Shown here: piece after piece, positions 1-7,112 of the stretch
Layout: each line of letters opens with the position of its first letter
How positions within the stretch are numbered: position 1 is the first letter of the stretch
Source: an uncultured Atopobiaceae bacterium
GTDB lineage: Bacteria > Actinomycetota > Coriobacteriia > Coriobacteriales > Atopobiaceae
Assembly (NCBI GenBank): GCA_900770865.1
Contig: CAAGLU010000156.1
Span: 1 to 28,145 of the forward strand
Direction: 5' to 3'
Length of the DNA stretch: 28,145 nt
The notes under the pieces: generated by a model
The model's input: the letters and a program-made list of their open reading frames with translations, nothing else
Databases searched by the model: none
Told to the model about the DNA's origin: nothing
Made by a program: the position numbers and the translations under genes

Positions 1-219
1 GCCGAGACCGAGGAGCTCATGGAGAACATCGAGAAGATTCGCGACGACTTCCAGATTGCCATCCTGCTCATCGAGCACGACATGAACTTTGTCATGGGCA
101 TCTGCGAGGTCATCGGCGTCCTGGACTACGGGCGCATCATCGCTAAGGGTACGCCCGAGGAGATCCAGAACGACCCCAAGGTCATCGAGGCCTACCTCGG
201 CAAGCAGGGGGTGAAGTAG
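1..219 (+). CDS. livG: LivG-type branched-chain amino acid ABC transporter ATPase, C-terminal end (partial)
   Basis: Only the last 72 codons are present; the gene begins before the window. The peptide holds the H-loop region (LLIEHDMNFVMGI) followed by VLDYGRIIAKGTPEEI and ends in VIEAYLGKQGVK, a tail typical of LivG ATPases of the hydrophobic amino acid uptake family. The switch histidine of the IEHD motif is intact. The protein would be a cytoplasmic ATPase that pairs with LivF to power LivHM permeases. Its TAG stop directly abuts the ATG of the next gene, so the two are translationally coupled. The assignment rests on the short C-terminal piece plus the adjacent livF. Confidence 0.85.
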   Translation, partial: AETEELMENIEKIRDDFQIAILLIEHDMNFVMGICEVIGVLDYGRIIAKGTPEEIQNDPKVIEAYLGKQGVK

Positions 220-927
220 ATGGCCATGCTCTCCGTCAGCGACCTCGCCGTCTCGTACGGCGCAATCAAGGCCGTCAAGGGCATCTCGTTCGATATCGAC
301 GAGGGCGAGATTGTTACCCTCATCGGCGCCAACGGCGCCGGCAAGTCGACCACACTCAACACCATTGCCGGGCTCATCAAGCCGGACTCTGGCAGTATCA
401 AGTTCAGCGGCGAGGAGCTTGTGGGCATCAAGCCGCACAAGATCGTTGAGCGCGGCCTTGCCCTGTGCCCCGAGGGGCGACGCGTCTTCACGCACATGAC
501 CGTCTCCGAGAACCTCGACATGGGCGGCTACACCCGCTCCGACGCCGAGAACAAGGAGACGCTCGAGCTTGTCTACGAGCACTTCCCGCGCCTCAAGGAG
601 CGAATGAACCAGGTGGCGGGCACGCTCTCCGGCGGCGAGCAGCAGATGCTCGCCATGGGTCGCGCCCTCATGAGCCGCCCCAAGCTGCTCATGCTCGACG
701 AGCCTTCCATGGGTTTGGCACCCATCCTCGTGGACGAGATCTTTGAGATCATCCAGGCGCTCAACAAGAACGGCACCACGATCCTTCTGGTCGAGCAGAA
801 CGCCAACATGGCGCTCAAGGTGGCCGCGCGCGGCTACGTGCTTGAGACCGGCAAGATCGTGAAGACCGGTACCGGCGCCGAGCTTCTCGTGGACGACGAC
901 GTCCGCAAGGCCTACCTCGGCGGGTGA
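220..927 (+). CDS. livF: LivF-type branched-chain amino acid ABC transporter ATPase
   Basis: A 235-residue ATPase, the usual LivF length. Walker A GANGAGKS is at residues 36-43, the ABC signature LSGGEQQ at 136-142 and Walker B LLMLDEP at 156-162, followed by the family-typical SMGLAP. The C-terminal GRGYVLETGKIVKTG-like segment (seen here as ARGYVLETGKIVKTGTG) also fits LivF. It should energise import of leucine, isoleucine and valine, or related amides, with LivG, membrane subunits and a binding protein encoded upstream of the window. I chose the ATG at 220 because a GGGGGTG ribosome site sits 5-6 bases before it; the ATG at 226 is a poorer fit. The stop codon lies at the edge of a palindromic repeat and is followed by a strong terminator. 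Confidence 0.93.
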   Translation: MAMLSVSDLAVSYGAIKAVKGISFDIDEGEIVTLIGANGAGKSTTLNTIAGLIKPDSGSIKFSGEELVGIKPHKIVERGLALCPEGRRVFTHMTVSENLDMGGYTRSDAENKETLELVYEHFPRLKERMNQVAGTLSGGEQQMLAMGRALMSRPKLLMLDEPSMGLAPILVDEIFEIIQALNKNGTTILLVEQNANMALKVAARGYVLETGKIVKTGTGAELLVDDDVRKAYLGG

Positions 928-936
928 GACAAAGCG

Positions 937-965
937 TGAGACAAAGGGACAGTCCCTTTGTCTCA
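937..965. repeat. Perfect 14-bp palindrome with one central base (REP-like)
   Basis: The left arm TGAGACAAAGGGAC (937-950) is the exact reverse complement of GTCCCTTTGTCTCA (952-965), with a single A between them. A partial direct copy, TGAGACAAAG, starts at 925 inside the livF stop codon. The high symmetry and position just after a gene are typical of dispersed intergenic palindromes; membership of a genome-wide family is inference. Confidence 0.8.
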
Positions 966-982
966 TTGCCCTGCAAGACCGT

Positions 983-1025
983 GCCCTCCGGCGAGAAAAT
1001 ACATCGCCGGAGGGCTTGTTTTGTT
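983..1025 (+). terminator. Probable rho-independent terminator of the liv operon
   Basis: A perfect 12-bp stem pairs GCCCTCCGGCGA (983-994) with TCGCCGGAGGGC (1004-1015) around a 9-base loop. It is followed at once by TTGTTTTGTTG, a T-rich tail. It is the first such structure downstream of livF apart from the palindrome at 937-965. Confidence 0.75.
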
Positions 1026-1110
1026 GCACGCGATGGCAAATGTGGCTCTCCGGAGACAAATCGTCTCCGGAGAGGGTCCTGTGTTGCAAACGGCGCCAAA
1101 TGTCCCTCTT
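983..1110. repeat. Two diverged ~60-bp tandem units, each a hairpin plus a shared tail
   Basis: Unit 1 has the stem at 983-1015 and the tail TGTTGCACGCGATGGCAAAT from 1022. Unit 2 has a perfect 12-bp stem, CTCTCCGGAGAC (1046-1057) with GTCTCCGGAGAG (1063-1074), and the tail TGTTGCAAACGGCGCCAAAT from about 1083. The tails match at most positions and are offset by about 60 bases. The stems differ in sequence but both carry CTCCGG, so pairing is kept while sequence has drifted. Confidence 0.6.
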
Positions 1111-1132
1111 CGGCGACCAGAGAGCAGAGAGG

Positions 1133-1138
1133 TACAAT
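1133..1138 (+). promoter_or_regulatory. Candidate -10 box for the priA operon
   Basis: TACAAT lies 65 bases before the chosen priA start, in the last part of the repeat-rich gap. A weak TTCGGC at 1109-1114 is 18 bases upstream as a possible -35. The -10 match is good and the -35 poor. Confidence 0.4.
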
Positions 1139-1202
1139 CGGTTCCCGTTGGCGCCACCGTCCGTGGCGCGAGAGATTCGCAGCCAAAGGGGAGGGGGCAT
1201 TC

Positions 1203-3506
1203 GTGCGCTTCGCGAGCGTCGCGCTCGACATATCCACGCGCTCCCTCGAGGGCACGTTTGACTACGCCATCCCCGAGGCCATCGAGGGCCGGGTCACCGT
1301 TGGTGCCACGGTGCTCGTGCCCTTCTCGCACAGGAGCGCCGTGGGCTACGTGATGGCTACCTCAGACGAACCGCCAAAAGACGTCGCCCCGTCGCGCCTA
1401 CTTGCAGTGGCGCAGGTGCTCGCGCCCTCGGCGTTTGGGCCGCACTCCGCCGCCATGGCGCACTGGATCGCGCACGAGTACGCCTGCCCACTGGCAGATG
1501 CGGTGCGGCTCTTTCTCGCCCCCGGCCAGAAGGTCCGCGTGACCCGCGAGTCGCCGGATGCCCCCTGGGAGCTTGTCGCCGAGAAGGCCGCGCCCGCCGA
1601 CGCCCGCTGGGTCTCCCTTGCCCCGGGTGCCCAGGACTTCGAACCCGCCCGCAACGCCAGCCGACAGCGCGAGGTCCTTGAGGCGCTCTCTGCAGGGGCC
1701 ATGCGCCTGGCCGAGCTCTCCGCTACCATCCCCGGCGCCTCGACGGCCGTGAGCGCCCTCGCAAAGCGCGGGGTGGTGACGGTCGAGACACGCCGGCAGA
1801 TTCGCGGCGGCGAGAAGACCACGCTTTCCTCGGCGCATGCCCCGCGGCCGGAGCACCTCACGCAAGGCCAGCTTGCAGCCGTTGCGGCCATCGACAAGGC
1901 TCGCTCCCGCGCGGCGGGAGACGTGGTTCTCGTTGACGGCGTCACCGGTTCCGGCAAGACCGAGGTCTACCTAGAGTCCATCGAACGCACGCTCGCCGCT
2001 GGCAAAGGCGCCCTGGTCCTCGTGCCAGAGATCTCGCTCACGGCGCAGACCGTGGGCCGCTTCCGCTCGCGCTTTGGCGACGACGTGGCCGTGCTCCACT
2101 CGCGCCTCTCGACCGGCGAGCGCTTCGACCAGTGGGACCTCGTGCGCCAGGGCGCCGTCCACGTGGTGGTGGGCGCGCGCTCCGCGCTCTTCGCGCCGCT
2201 CGCCAACGTGGGTCTCATCATCATCGACGAGGAGCACGAGTCCTCCTACAAGCAGGACTCAAGCCCGCGCTACCATGCGCGTGAGGTTGCGGCGCGCATG
2301 GCCCAGGAGTGGGGCTGCGCGCTGGTGCTTGGCTCCGCCACGCCCTCGCTCGAGAGCCTGCACCGGTGCGAGGTGGGCTCGTGGCGCGGCGCGCGCTGGA
2401 CGCGCGTGGAGATGCCCGAGAGGCCCGGCGGCGCCGTGCTCCCCAAGGTCAGCATCGTGGATATGGCGTCGCAGTTCCGCGGGGGCTCGCGCTCCGTCTT
2501 CTCGGAGCCCCTGCGCCGCGCGCTCGAAGGCGTGGCCGAGAGGCGCGAGAAGGCCGTGCTGCTCTTGAACAGGCGCGGCTTTGCAAACTTCCTCATGTGC
2601 CGCGAGTGCGGCTGCGTGCCCGAGTGCCCGCACTGCTCCACGGCACTCACGTACCACGAGCGAACCCACTCGCTCGTATGCCACACCTGCGGCCGCAGCT
2701 GGCCCGTGCGCGCCTATCCCGACCCTTCCACGCGCTGTCCCAACTGCGGCAGCCGCTACCTGGGCGCCTACGGCGTGGGCACCCAGCGCGTCGAGGACGA
2801 GCTTGCCATGCTCCTGCCAGAAGACGTTGAGGTCATCCGCATGGACGCGGATACCACGCGTGCAAAGGGTGCCCACCAGCGCCTGCTCGAGCAGTTCGAC
2901 GCGGCGGAGTGCGCGGTTCTCGTGGGTACGCAGATGATAGCCAAGGGACTCGACTTCCCTGAGGTCACGCTCGTGGGCGTCATCAATGCGGACACCATGC
3001 TCAAGCTTCCCGACTTCCGCGCGGCCGAGAGGACCTATGACCTCCTGGAGCAGGTGGCGGGCCGGGCCGGCAGGGGAGGGCGCCCAGGCGAGGTCATCGT
3101 GCAGACCTACTGGGCCACGCACCCTGCCATGCAGGCGGTCCTCTCGCACCGGCGCGACGTCTTTCTCGCCCCCGAGCTGGCCGAGCGCAAGGAGGCCTCG
3201 TACCCGCCGTTCTCGCGCCTTGCAAACGTCCTGGTGTGGGGCAAGAATGCCCGCGCCGTGGGCGACGTGTCCGCCAAGATGGCAGCCGCCCTGCGCGAGA
3301 AGGTCGTCGGCCTTCCAGGCTGGGAGGTCCTGGGTCCCGCGGACTGCGTGAAGGCTCGCGTGAAGGACAGGACCCGTCGCCACGTGATGGTGAAGGCACC
3401 CCTCGACGCCGACCTTGGTGGTGTGGTCTCGGAGTGCGCTGCAGGCATAGGGCGCGGTATGGGTATTAACATGGCATTGGACATAGACGCCTACGACCTC
3501 ATGTAG
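1203..3506 (+). CDS. priA: Primosomal protein N' (replication restart helicase PriA)
   Basis: A 767-residue superfamily 2 helicase that recognises stalled forks and reloads the replicative helicase. The N-terminal fork-binding domain (about 1-110) begins VRFASVALDI. Walker A GVTGSGKT is at 246-253 and the DEEH box at 342-345. The zinc module has paired cysteines at C466/C469, C475/C478, C493/C496 and C512/C515, all four pairs intact. The QVAGRAGRGGRPG helicase motif follows. The frame is open upstream to the livF stop, but I place the start at GTG 1203 because AAAGGGGAGGGGG precedes it and the protein then begins where PriA proteins normally do; the upstream stretch is translated repeat DNA. 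It opens a priA-def-fmt-rsmB run. Confidence 0.93.
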   Translation: MRFASVALDISTRSLEGTFDYAIPEAIEGRVTVGATVLVPFSHRSAVGYVMATSDEPPKDVAPSRLLAVAQVLAPSAFGPHSAAMAHWIAHEYACPLADAVRLFLAPGQKVRVTRESPDAPWELVAEKAAPADARWVSLAPGAQDFEPARNASRQREVLEALSAGAMRLAELSATIPGASTAVSALAKRGVVTVETRRQIRGGEKTTLSSAHAPRPEHLTQGQLAAVAAIDKARSRAAGDVVLVDGVTGSGKTEVYLESIERTLAAGKGALVLVPEISLTAQTVGRFRSRFGDDVAVLHSRLSTGERFDQWDLVRQGAVHVVVGARSALFAPLANVGLIIIDEEHESSYKQDSSPRYHAREVAARMAQEWGCALVLGSATPSLESLHRCEVGSWRGARWTRVEMPERPGGAVLPKVSIVDMASQFRGGSRSVFSEPLRRALEGVAERREKAVLLLNRRGFANFLMCRECGCVPECPHCSTALTYHERTHSLVCHTCGRSWPVRAYPDPSTRCPNCGSRYLGAYGVGTQRVEDELAMLLPEDVEVIRMDADTTRAKGAHQRLLEQFDAAECAVLVGTQMIAKGLDFPEVTLVGVINADTMLKLPDFRAAERTYDLLEQVAGRAGRGGRPGEVIVQTYWATHPAMQAVLSHRRDVFLAPELAERKEASYPPFSRLANVLVWGKNARAVGDVSAKMAAALREKVVGLPGWEVLGPADCVKARVKDRTRRHVMVKAPLDADLGGVVSECAAGIGRGMGINMALDIDAYDLM

Positions 3507-3552
3507 GCAAGACACAACCCGCGCGAGGATTCGCGCTGCATTGGAGGATGCA

Positions 3553-4107
3553 ATGAACCCGCTGGACGAAATCGTGCTCTCGCCCGCACCCGTGCTTACC
3601 GAGGAGTGCGCGCCCGTCGAGAAGATCGACGACGAGATTCGCGCCCTTGCCAAGCGCATGCTGCGCGACATGTACGCCGCCGACGGCTGCGGCCTTGCCG
3701 CCCCGCAGGTGGGTGTTGCCAAGCAGGTCGTGGTGATTGACGTCGACTGGTCGGGCAAGGGATCCAAGAAGAACCCCTACGTGCTCATCAACCCCAAGGT
3801 CATCACGGCGGACGGCCCCGAGCGTACCACGGGCGAGGGGTGCCTCTCGTTCCCTGGCATCACCGTCGAGGTCAAGCGACCCAGCCACGTGGTGGTGCAG
3901 GCGCTCGACCTCAATGGCGACCTCATGCAGTACGAGGCGGCGGACAACCTCCTTGCCGTGTGCTTGCAGCACGAGATAGACCACCTGCACGGAGTGACCA
4001 TGATTGATCACCTGTCTCCTTCGGCGCGCGTGCGTGCGATGTCTGAGTACCAGGACGCGCTCGACGCCGGCGCGCGCCCTGGCGACGTGGAGGTCGAGGA
4101 GGACTAG
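3553..4107 (+). CDS. def: Peptide deformylase
   Basis: A 184-residue metallohydrolase that removes the formyl group from the N-terminal methionine of new proteins. The three family motifs are present: GCGLAAPQVG at 45-54, EGCLSFPG with the metal-ligand Cys97, and HEIDH at 140-144 with both histidine ligands and the catalytic glutamate. The ATG at 3553 is preferred to an in-frame TTG at 3541, because the TTG lies inside the ribosome site TTGGAGGATGCA. One base separates the stop from the fmt start, so formylation and deformylation enzymes are co-translated, as in many bacteria. The loop EGCLSFPG with Cys-Leu is shared by most bacterial deformylases. Confidence 0.95.
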   Translation: MNPLDEIVLSPAPVLTEECAPVEKIDDEIRALAKRMLRDMYAADGCGLAAPQVGVAKQVVVIDVDWSGKGSKKNPYVLINPKVITADGPERTTGEGCLSFPGITVEVKRPSHVVVQALDLNGDLMQYEAADNLLAVCLQHEIDHLHGVTMIDHLSPSARVRAMSEYQDALDAGARPGDVEVEED

Positions 4108-4108
4108 C

Positions 4109-5035
4109 ATGCGCATCGTCTTCATGGGCACGCCCGAGTTTGCGGTGCCTTCCCTCAAGGCCGTTGCCGCCGCCTACGACGTCACGCTCGTGGTGACGCG
4201 CCCCGATGCCGTGCGCTCGCGCGGCAAGAAGCTCGAGCCCTCGCCGGTGAAGGCGTGCGCCCTCGAGCTGGGCCTTCCCGTGCTCGAGGCCAAGCGCATG
4301 GACCCCGCGGCTATCGATGCCGTGCGCGCTGCTGCGCCAGACCTTATCTGCGTTGTGGCGTTTGGCTGCATACTGCCGGACGAGCTTCTCGCCGTGGCGC
4401 CCCTGGGCGCCATCAACGTGCACGGCTCGCTGCTGCCGCGCTGGCGCGGCGCGGCACCTATCCAGCGCGCAATTCTTGCTGGGGATAAGAACACCGGCGT
4501 CTCCATCATGCGCGTGGCGCACGATCTTGACGCCGGCGCGTGGTGCCGTCAGGTGTCCACGCCCATTGGCACCAAGACGGCGGGTCAGCTCTTTGACGAG
4601 CTGGCACAGGCGGGCGCGCCCGAGCTTGTCGCCGCGGCAGCGCAGATTGCGGACGGCACCGTTACCTGGCACGAGCAGGATCCTACCCAGGTCACGATTG
4701 CCGAGAAGGTCAAGAAGGACGAGATGCGCCTGGACCCTGCAGACACATGCGCGGCAAACGCGCTTCGCGTGCAGGCCTCAACCGACGCGGCGCCAGCGCG
4801 CTGCCAGGTTGCGGGCAAGGGCATGCGCGTTGTGCGCGCCGCAGTGGCAGACGCCAATGCGGCGCAGGTGGCGGGCGGCGCCGTTGCGCTTGCCCACGGT
4901 CGTGTGCTTCTCGGCTGCGCCAATGGGGCGCTTGAGCTTCTTCGCGTGAAGCCCGACGGCAAGCGCGAGATGGATGCCTCCGCCTGGGCGCAGGGTCTCC
5001 ACGGTGGCAACGGCGCCACCTGGGAGCGTGCCTAG
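4109..5035 (+). CDS. fmt: Methionyl-tRNA formyltransferase
   Basis: A 308-residue enzyme that transfers the formyl group of 10-formyl-tetrahydrofolate to Met-tRNA(fMet) for initiation. It begins MRIVFMGTPEFAVPSL, the family's conserved N-terminus. The folate site motif NVHGSLLPRWRGAAPIQ starts at Asn103, with His105 and the SLLP loop to Pro110; Asp141 in DLDAG matches the catalytic aspartate. The C-terminal tRNA-binding domain (about 205-308) includes KVKKDEMRLD. GAGGAGG lies 5 bases before the ATG. The length is normal for the family. Confidence 0.95.
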   Translation: MRIVFMGTPEFAVPSLKAVAAAYDVTLVVTRPDAVRSRGKKLEPSPVKACALELGLPVLEAKRMDPAAIDAVRAAAPDLICVVAFGCILPDELLAVAPLGAINVHGSLLPRWRGAAPIQRAILAGDKNTGVSIMRVAHDLDAGAWCRQVSTPIGTKTAGQLFDELAQAGAPELVAAAAQIADGTVTWHEQDPTQVTIAEKVKKDEMRLDPADTCAANALRVQASTDAAPARCQVAGKGMRVVRAAVADANAAQVAGGAVALAHGRVLLGCANGALELLRVKPDGKREMDASAWAQGLHGGNGATWERA

Positions 5036-5038
5036 CGC

Positions 5039-6475
5039 ATGGCAACGCTCTCACCCGCCCGCATAGCAGCTGCGGACGTCCTCTCCAACGTGCGGCGAAG
5101 GGATGCCCGCGCGCGCGACCTGCTGCGCACGTCTGCCCCGGTGGCGCGCCTAACGCCTGCGGACCGCGCGCTGGCAACCAGGCTCGCTCTGGGGAGCGTC
5201 CGCACGTCCGGAACCGTCGATGCCCTCCTCGACGCCCACCTGCGCCGCGGCCACCTCGAGCCGCGCGTGCGAGACGCGCTGCGCATCTCGGCGTTCGAAC
5301 TCCTGTGGCTTGCGACGCCTGCGCCCGTGGCAATAAGCCAGGGTGTCGAGCTGGTGCGACGCGTCTCGCCCCATGGCGCTGGGCTGGCCAATGCGGTCCT
5401 GCACCGCGTTGCCGAGGAGGACCTCCCTGCGCTTGTCCATGCGCGCGAGCGCGTGGAGCGTCGTGACTGCACCGCCTCTGACATCGCGCTCGTTGCCGCG
5501 CTGCCGCAGTGGCTCGCGGACGAGCTCGTGGTCTCTCTGGGCACCGATGGGGTCTGCCGCCTGGCGCTCTCGGCCATGGACGCGCCCGGCGCCTACGTAG
5601 CCGGCAACGCCTGCCTGCACAATGACGCCGAGGTCGAGCGCCTGCTCTCTGCCGCGGGCCTCATGCCGCGTGCCGTTTGCCTGCCTGGGTGCCTCTCGCT
5701 TTCCTCGGCTGCTGGACTTGCCGCGTCTGGCCTTGTGGACACCGTGGACGTTGTCCCCGCAGACATGGCGGCACAGGTCGTGGCCTGGCTTGCCTCGCCC
5801 GCACCCGGTACCCGCATGCTTGAGGTTGGGCAGGGGAGAGGCACCAAGTCGCTCCTCCTCGAGTCCTGCGCGCAGCGCCGCGGGGGACTTGCGCACATTG
5901 CCGCGGTGGAGTCAGAGGCGTTCAAGGTCGCCGTCTCGCGCGCCCGCATGGAGCGGGCCGGTCTGGCCAAGGCTGTGACCTGCACCGCGTTGGATGGCCG
6001 TCTCCTTGGCGAGAAGGACCTTCTGCCCGAGCTTGGCGGCAGCTTCGACTCCGCATTCGTGGACGCTCCCTGCTCCGGCACGGGCACCATGCGCCGTCAC
6101 CCCGAGATTGCCTGGGCGCTCCAGGAGCCTGCCGTTTGCCCGACGGGGCAGTCGCTCCCGACGCTCCAGCTGGAGCTTCTTCGAGCTGCCTCAACTCGCG
6201 TTGGTGCTGGTGGCACGCTGGCCTACGCCACGTGCTCCGAGCTGCGCGAGGAGGACGAGGGAGTTGTGGCAGCGTTCCTCGCGGCGCCGGAGGGCGCACC
6301 CTTTTCCCTGGTGAGCCCCCTCTCTACGGCTGCCTTCGCGGCGCTGCCGCCCCAGGCACAGCGTCTGGTCACGACGATGGTTGGCCCTGATGGCATGGTA
6401 CGCACCTCCCGCGTGGATGCGCCCGGGCTGCCTCTTGATGGTCATTTCCTGGCACTTCTCGTCCGCCAGGCATAG
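5039..6475 (+). CDS. rsmB: 16S rRNA (cytosine-967 C5)-methyltransferase RsmB/Sun
   Basis: A 478-residue protein with an N-terminal NusB-like RNA-binding domain (about 1-140) and a C-terminal m5C methyltransferase domain. The two catalytic-cycle cysteines are seen in DAPCSG (Cys345) and YATCS (Cys399). The SAM-binding loop reads LEVGQGRGTKS (261-271) instead of the usual D-x-C-A-A-P-G-G-K-T, a marked deviation that keeps only the glycine-rich and GTK character. The ATG lies 3 bases after the fmt stop and has only a weak GGGAG upstream, so translation may depend on coupling. It is the last gene of the priA run. The exact target base is inferred from family. Confidence 0.88.
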   Translation: MATLSPARIAAADVLSNVRRRDARARDLLRTSAPVARLTPADRALATRLALGSVRTSGTVDALLDAHLRRGHLEPRVRDALRISAFELLWLATPAPVAISQGVELVRRVSPHGAGLANAVLHRVAEEDLPALVHARERVERRDCTASDIALVAALPQWLADELVVSLGTDGVCRLALSAMDAPGAYVAGNACLHNDAEVERLLSAAGLMPRAVCLPGCLSLSSAAGLAASGLVDTVDVVPADMAAQVVAWLASPAPGTRMLEVGQGRGTKSLLLESCAQRRGGLAHIAAVESEAFKVAVSRARMERAGLAKAVTCTALDGRLLGEKDLLPELGGSFDSAFVDAPCSGTGTMRRHPEIAWALQEPAVCPTGQSLPTLQLELLRAASTRVGAGGTLAYATCSELREEDEGVVAAFLAAPEGAPFSLVSPLSTAAFAALPPQAQRLVTTMVGPDGMVRTSRVDAPGLPLDGHFLALLVRQA

Positions 6476-6477
6476 AT

Positions 6478-6500
6478 AGAACATTTGTTCTGTATTTTTG
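6478..6500 (+). terminator. Weak terminator-like inverted repeat after rsmB
   Basis: AGAACA (6478-6483) and TGTTCT (6486-6491) pair around TT, followed by GTATTTTTG. The stem is only 6 bp and AT-rich, so it could equally be a regulator binding site. Confidence 0.35.
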
Positions 6501-6507
6501 CTTCCAG

Positions 6508-6539
6508 TACTTGAAGTATGCCTAAGCTCTGTTTAAGAT
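6508..6539 (+). promoter_or_regulatory. Promoter with overlapping palindrome upstream of marR
   Basis: TTGAAG (6511-6516) and TAAGAT (6534-6539) are separated by exactly 17 bases, a good sigma-70-type promoter. The -35 is embedded in the palindrome TACTT-G-AAGTA (6508-6518), a natural place for an autoregulatory MarR-type operator. The promoter spacing is seen; the operator role is inferred. Confidence 0.6.
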
Positions 6540-6581
6540 TAACCTCCTATTGTCCGAAACCGTAATTTTGGAGGCTCCCCA

Positions 6582-7112
6582 ATGCCGGAGGAACAGTCGG
6601 GATGCGTGGGCGCGCAGGCGCCGAGCATTCCCTCCGTCCGCGACATGGACATCGTCTATCAGGAGGTCGAGCACCTCTACTATGAGATCTCGAAGGGCTG
6701 CGGACTCTCCGAGACGGCGTACTGGATTCTTGTGGACATCGTGGTTGCCGGCGGCAGCTGTCCGCAGGGGTCAATCGCAACGTGCCACTCGCTCTCACGC
6801 CAGACGGTGAGCTCGGCCATGAGGTCGCTCGTCACCCGTGGCCTGGTGACGCTCGAGCGTGATGAGAACAACCGCCGCAGCAAGATCGTGACCCTTACGC
6901 CCGAGGGTCGCTCCTTTTGCGAGAAGGAGGTCGCGCCCGCGCTCAAGGCAGAGCAGCGTGCCTTCGAGACACTCTCTCCGCAAGACCGGGTTGCCCTCGT
7001 GGCACTCATCCGCCGTTACGTGGTGGCAATCGACGTTGAGGCGCGTGCCCTGCATGCTGAGGGCACTGCCGAGAAGGAACTGGCTGATGACACCCAGGGA
7101 GGTTGGAACTGA
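6582..7112 (+). CDS. MarR-family transcriptional regulator
   Basis: A 176-residue winged-helix protein. The recognition region SLSRQTVSSAMRSLVTRGLV and the wing LERDENNRRSKIVTLTPEG (about 70-110) are classic MarR features, flanked by helices that would form the dimer interface. GGAGG at 6570-6574 precedes the ATG by 7 bases. Its stop overlaps the start of the first exporter gene (ATGA), so it is the first gene of a three-gene operon and probably controls the transporter pair. MarR proteins commonly respond to small phenolic or toxic ligands; the ligand here cannot be read from sequence. The N-terminal 20 residues, rich in Gly, Pro and Ser, look unstructured. Confidence 0.88.
   Translation: MPEEQSGCVGAQAPSIPSVRDMDIVYQEVEHLYYEISKGCGLSETAYWILVDIVVAGGSCPQGSIATCHSLSRQTVSSAMRSLVTRGLVTLERDENNRRSKIVTLTPEGRSFCEKEVAPALKAEQRAFETLSPQDRVALVALIRRYVVAIDVEARALHAEGTAEKELADDTQGGWN

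Noticed and set aside
924..1202. In-frame 93-codon upstream extension of priA
   Set aside because: It translates the palindrome and hairpin repeats; the GTG at 1203 has a strong ribosome site and the expected PriA N-terminus.
2259..3767. 502-codon minus-strand open frame over priA and def
   Set aside because: Antisense shadow of priA; no conserved motif.
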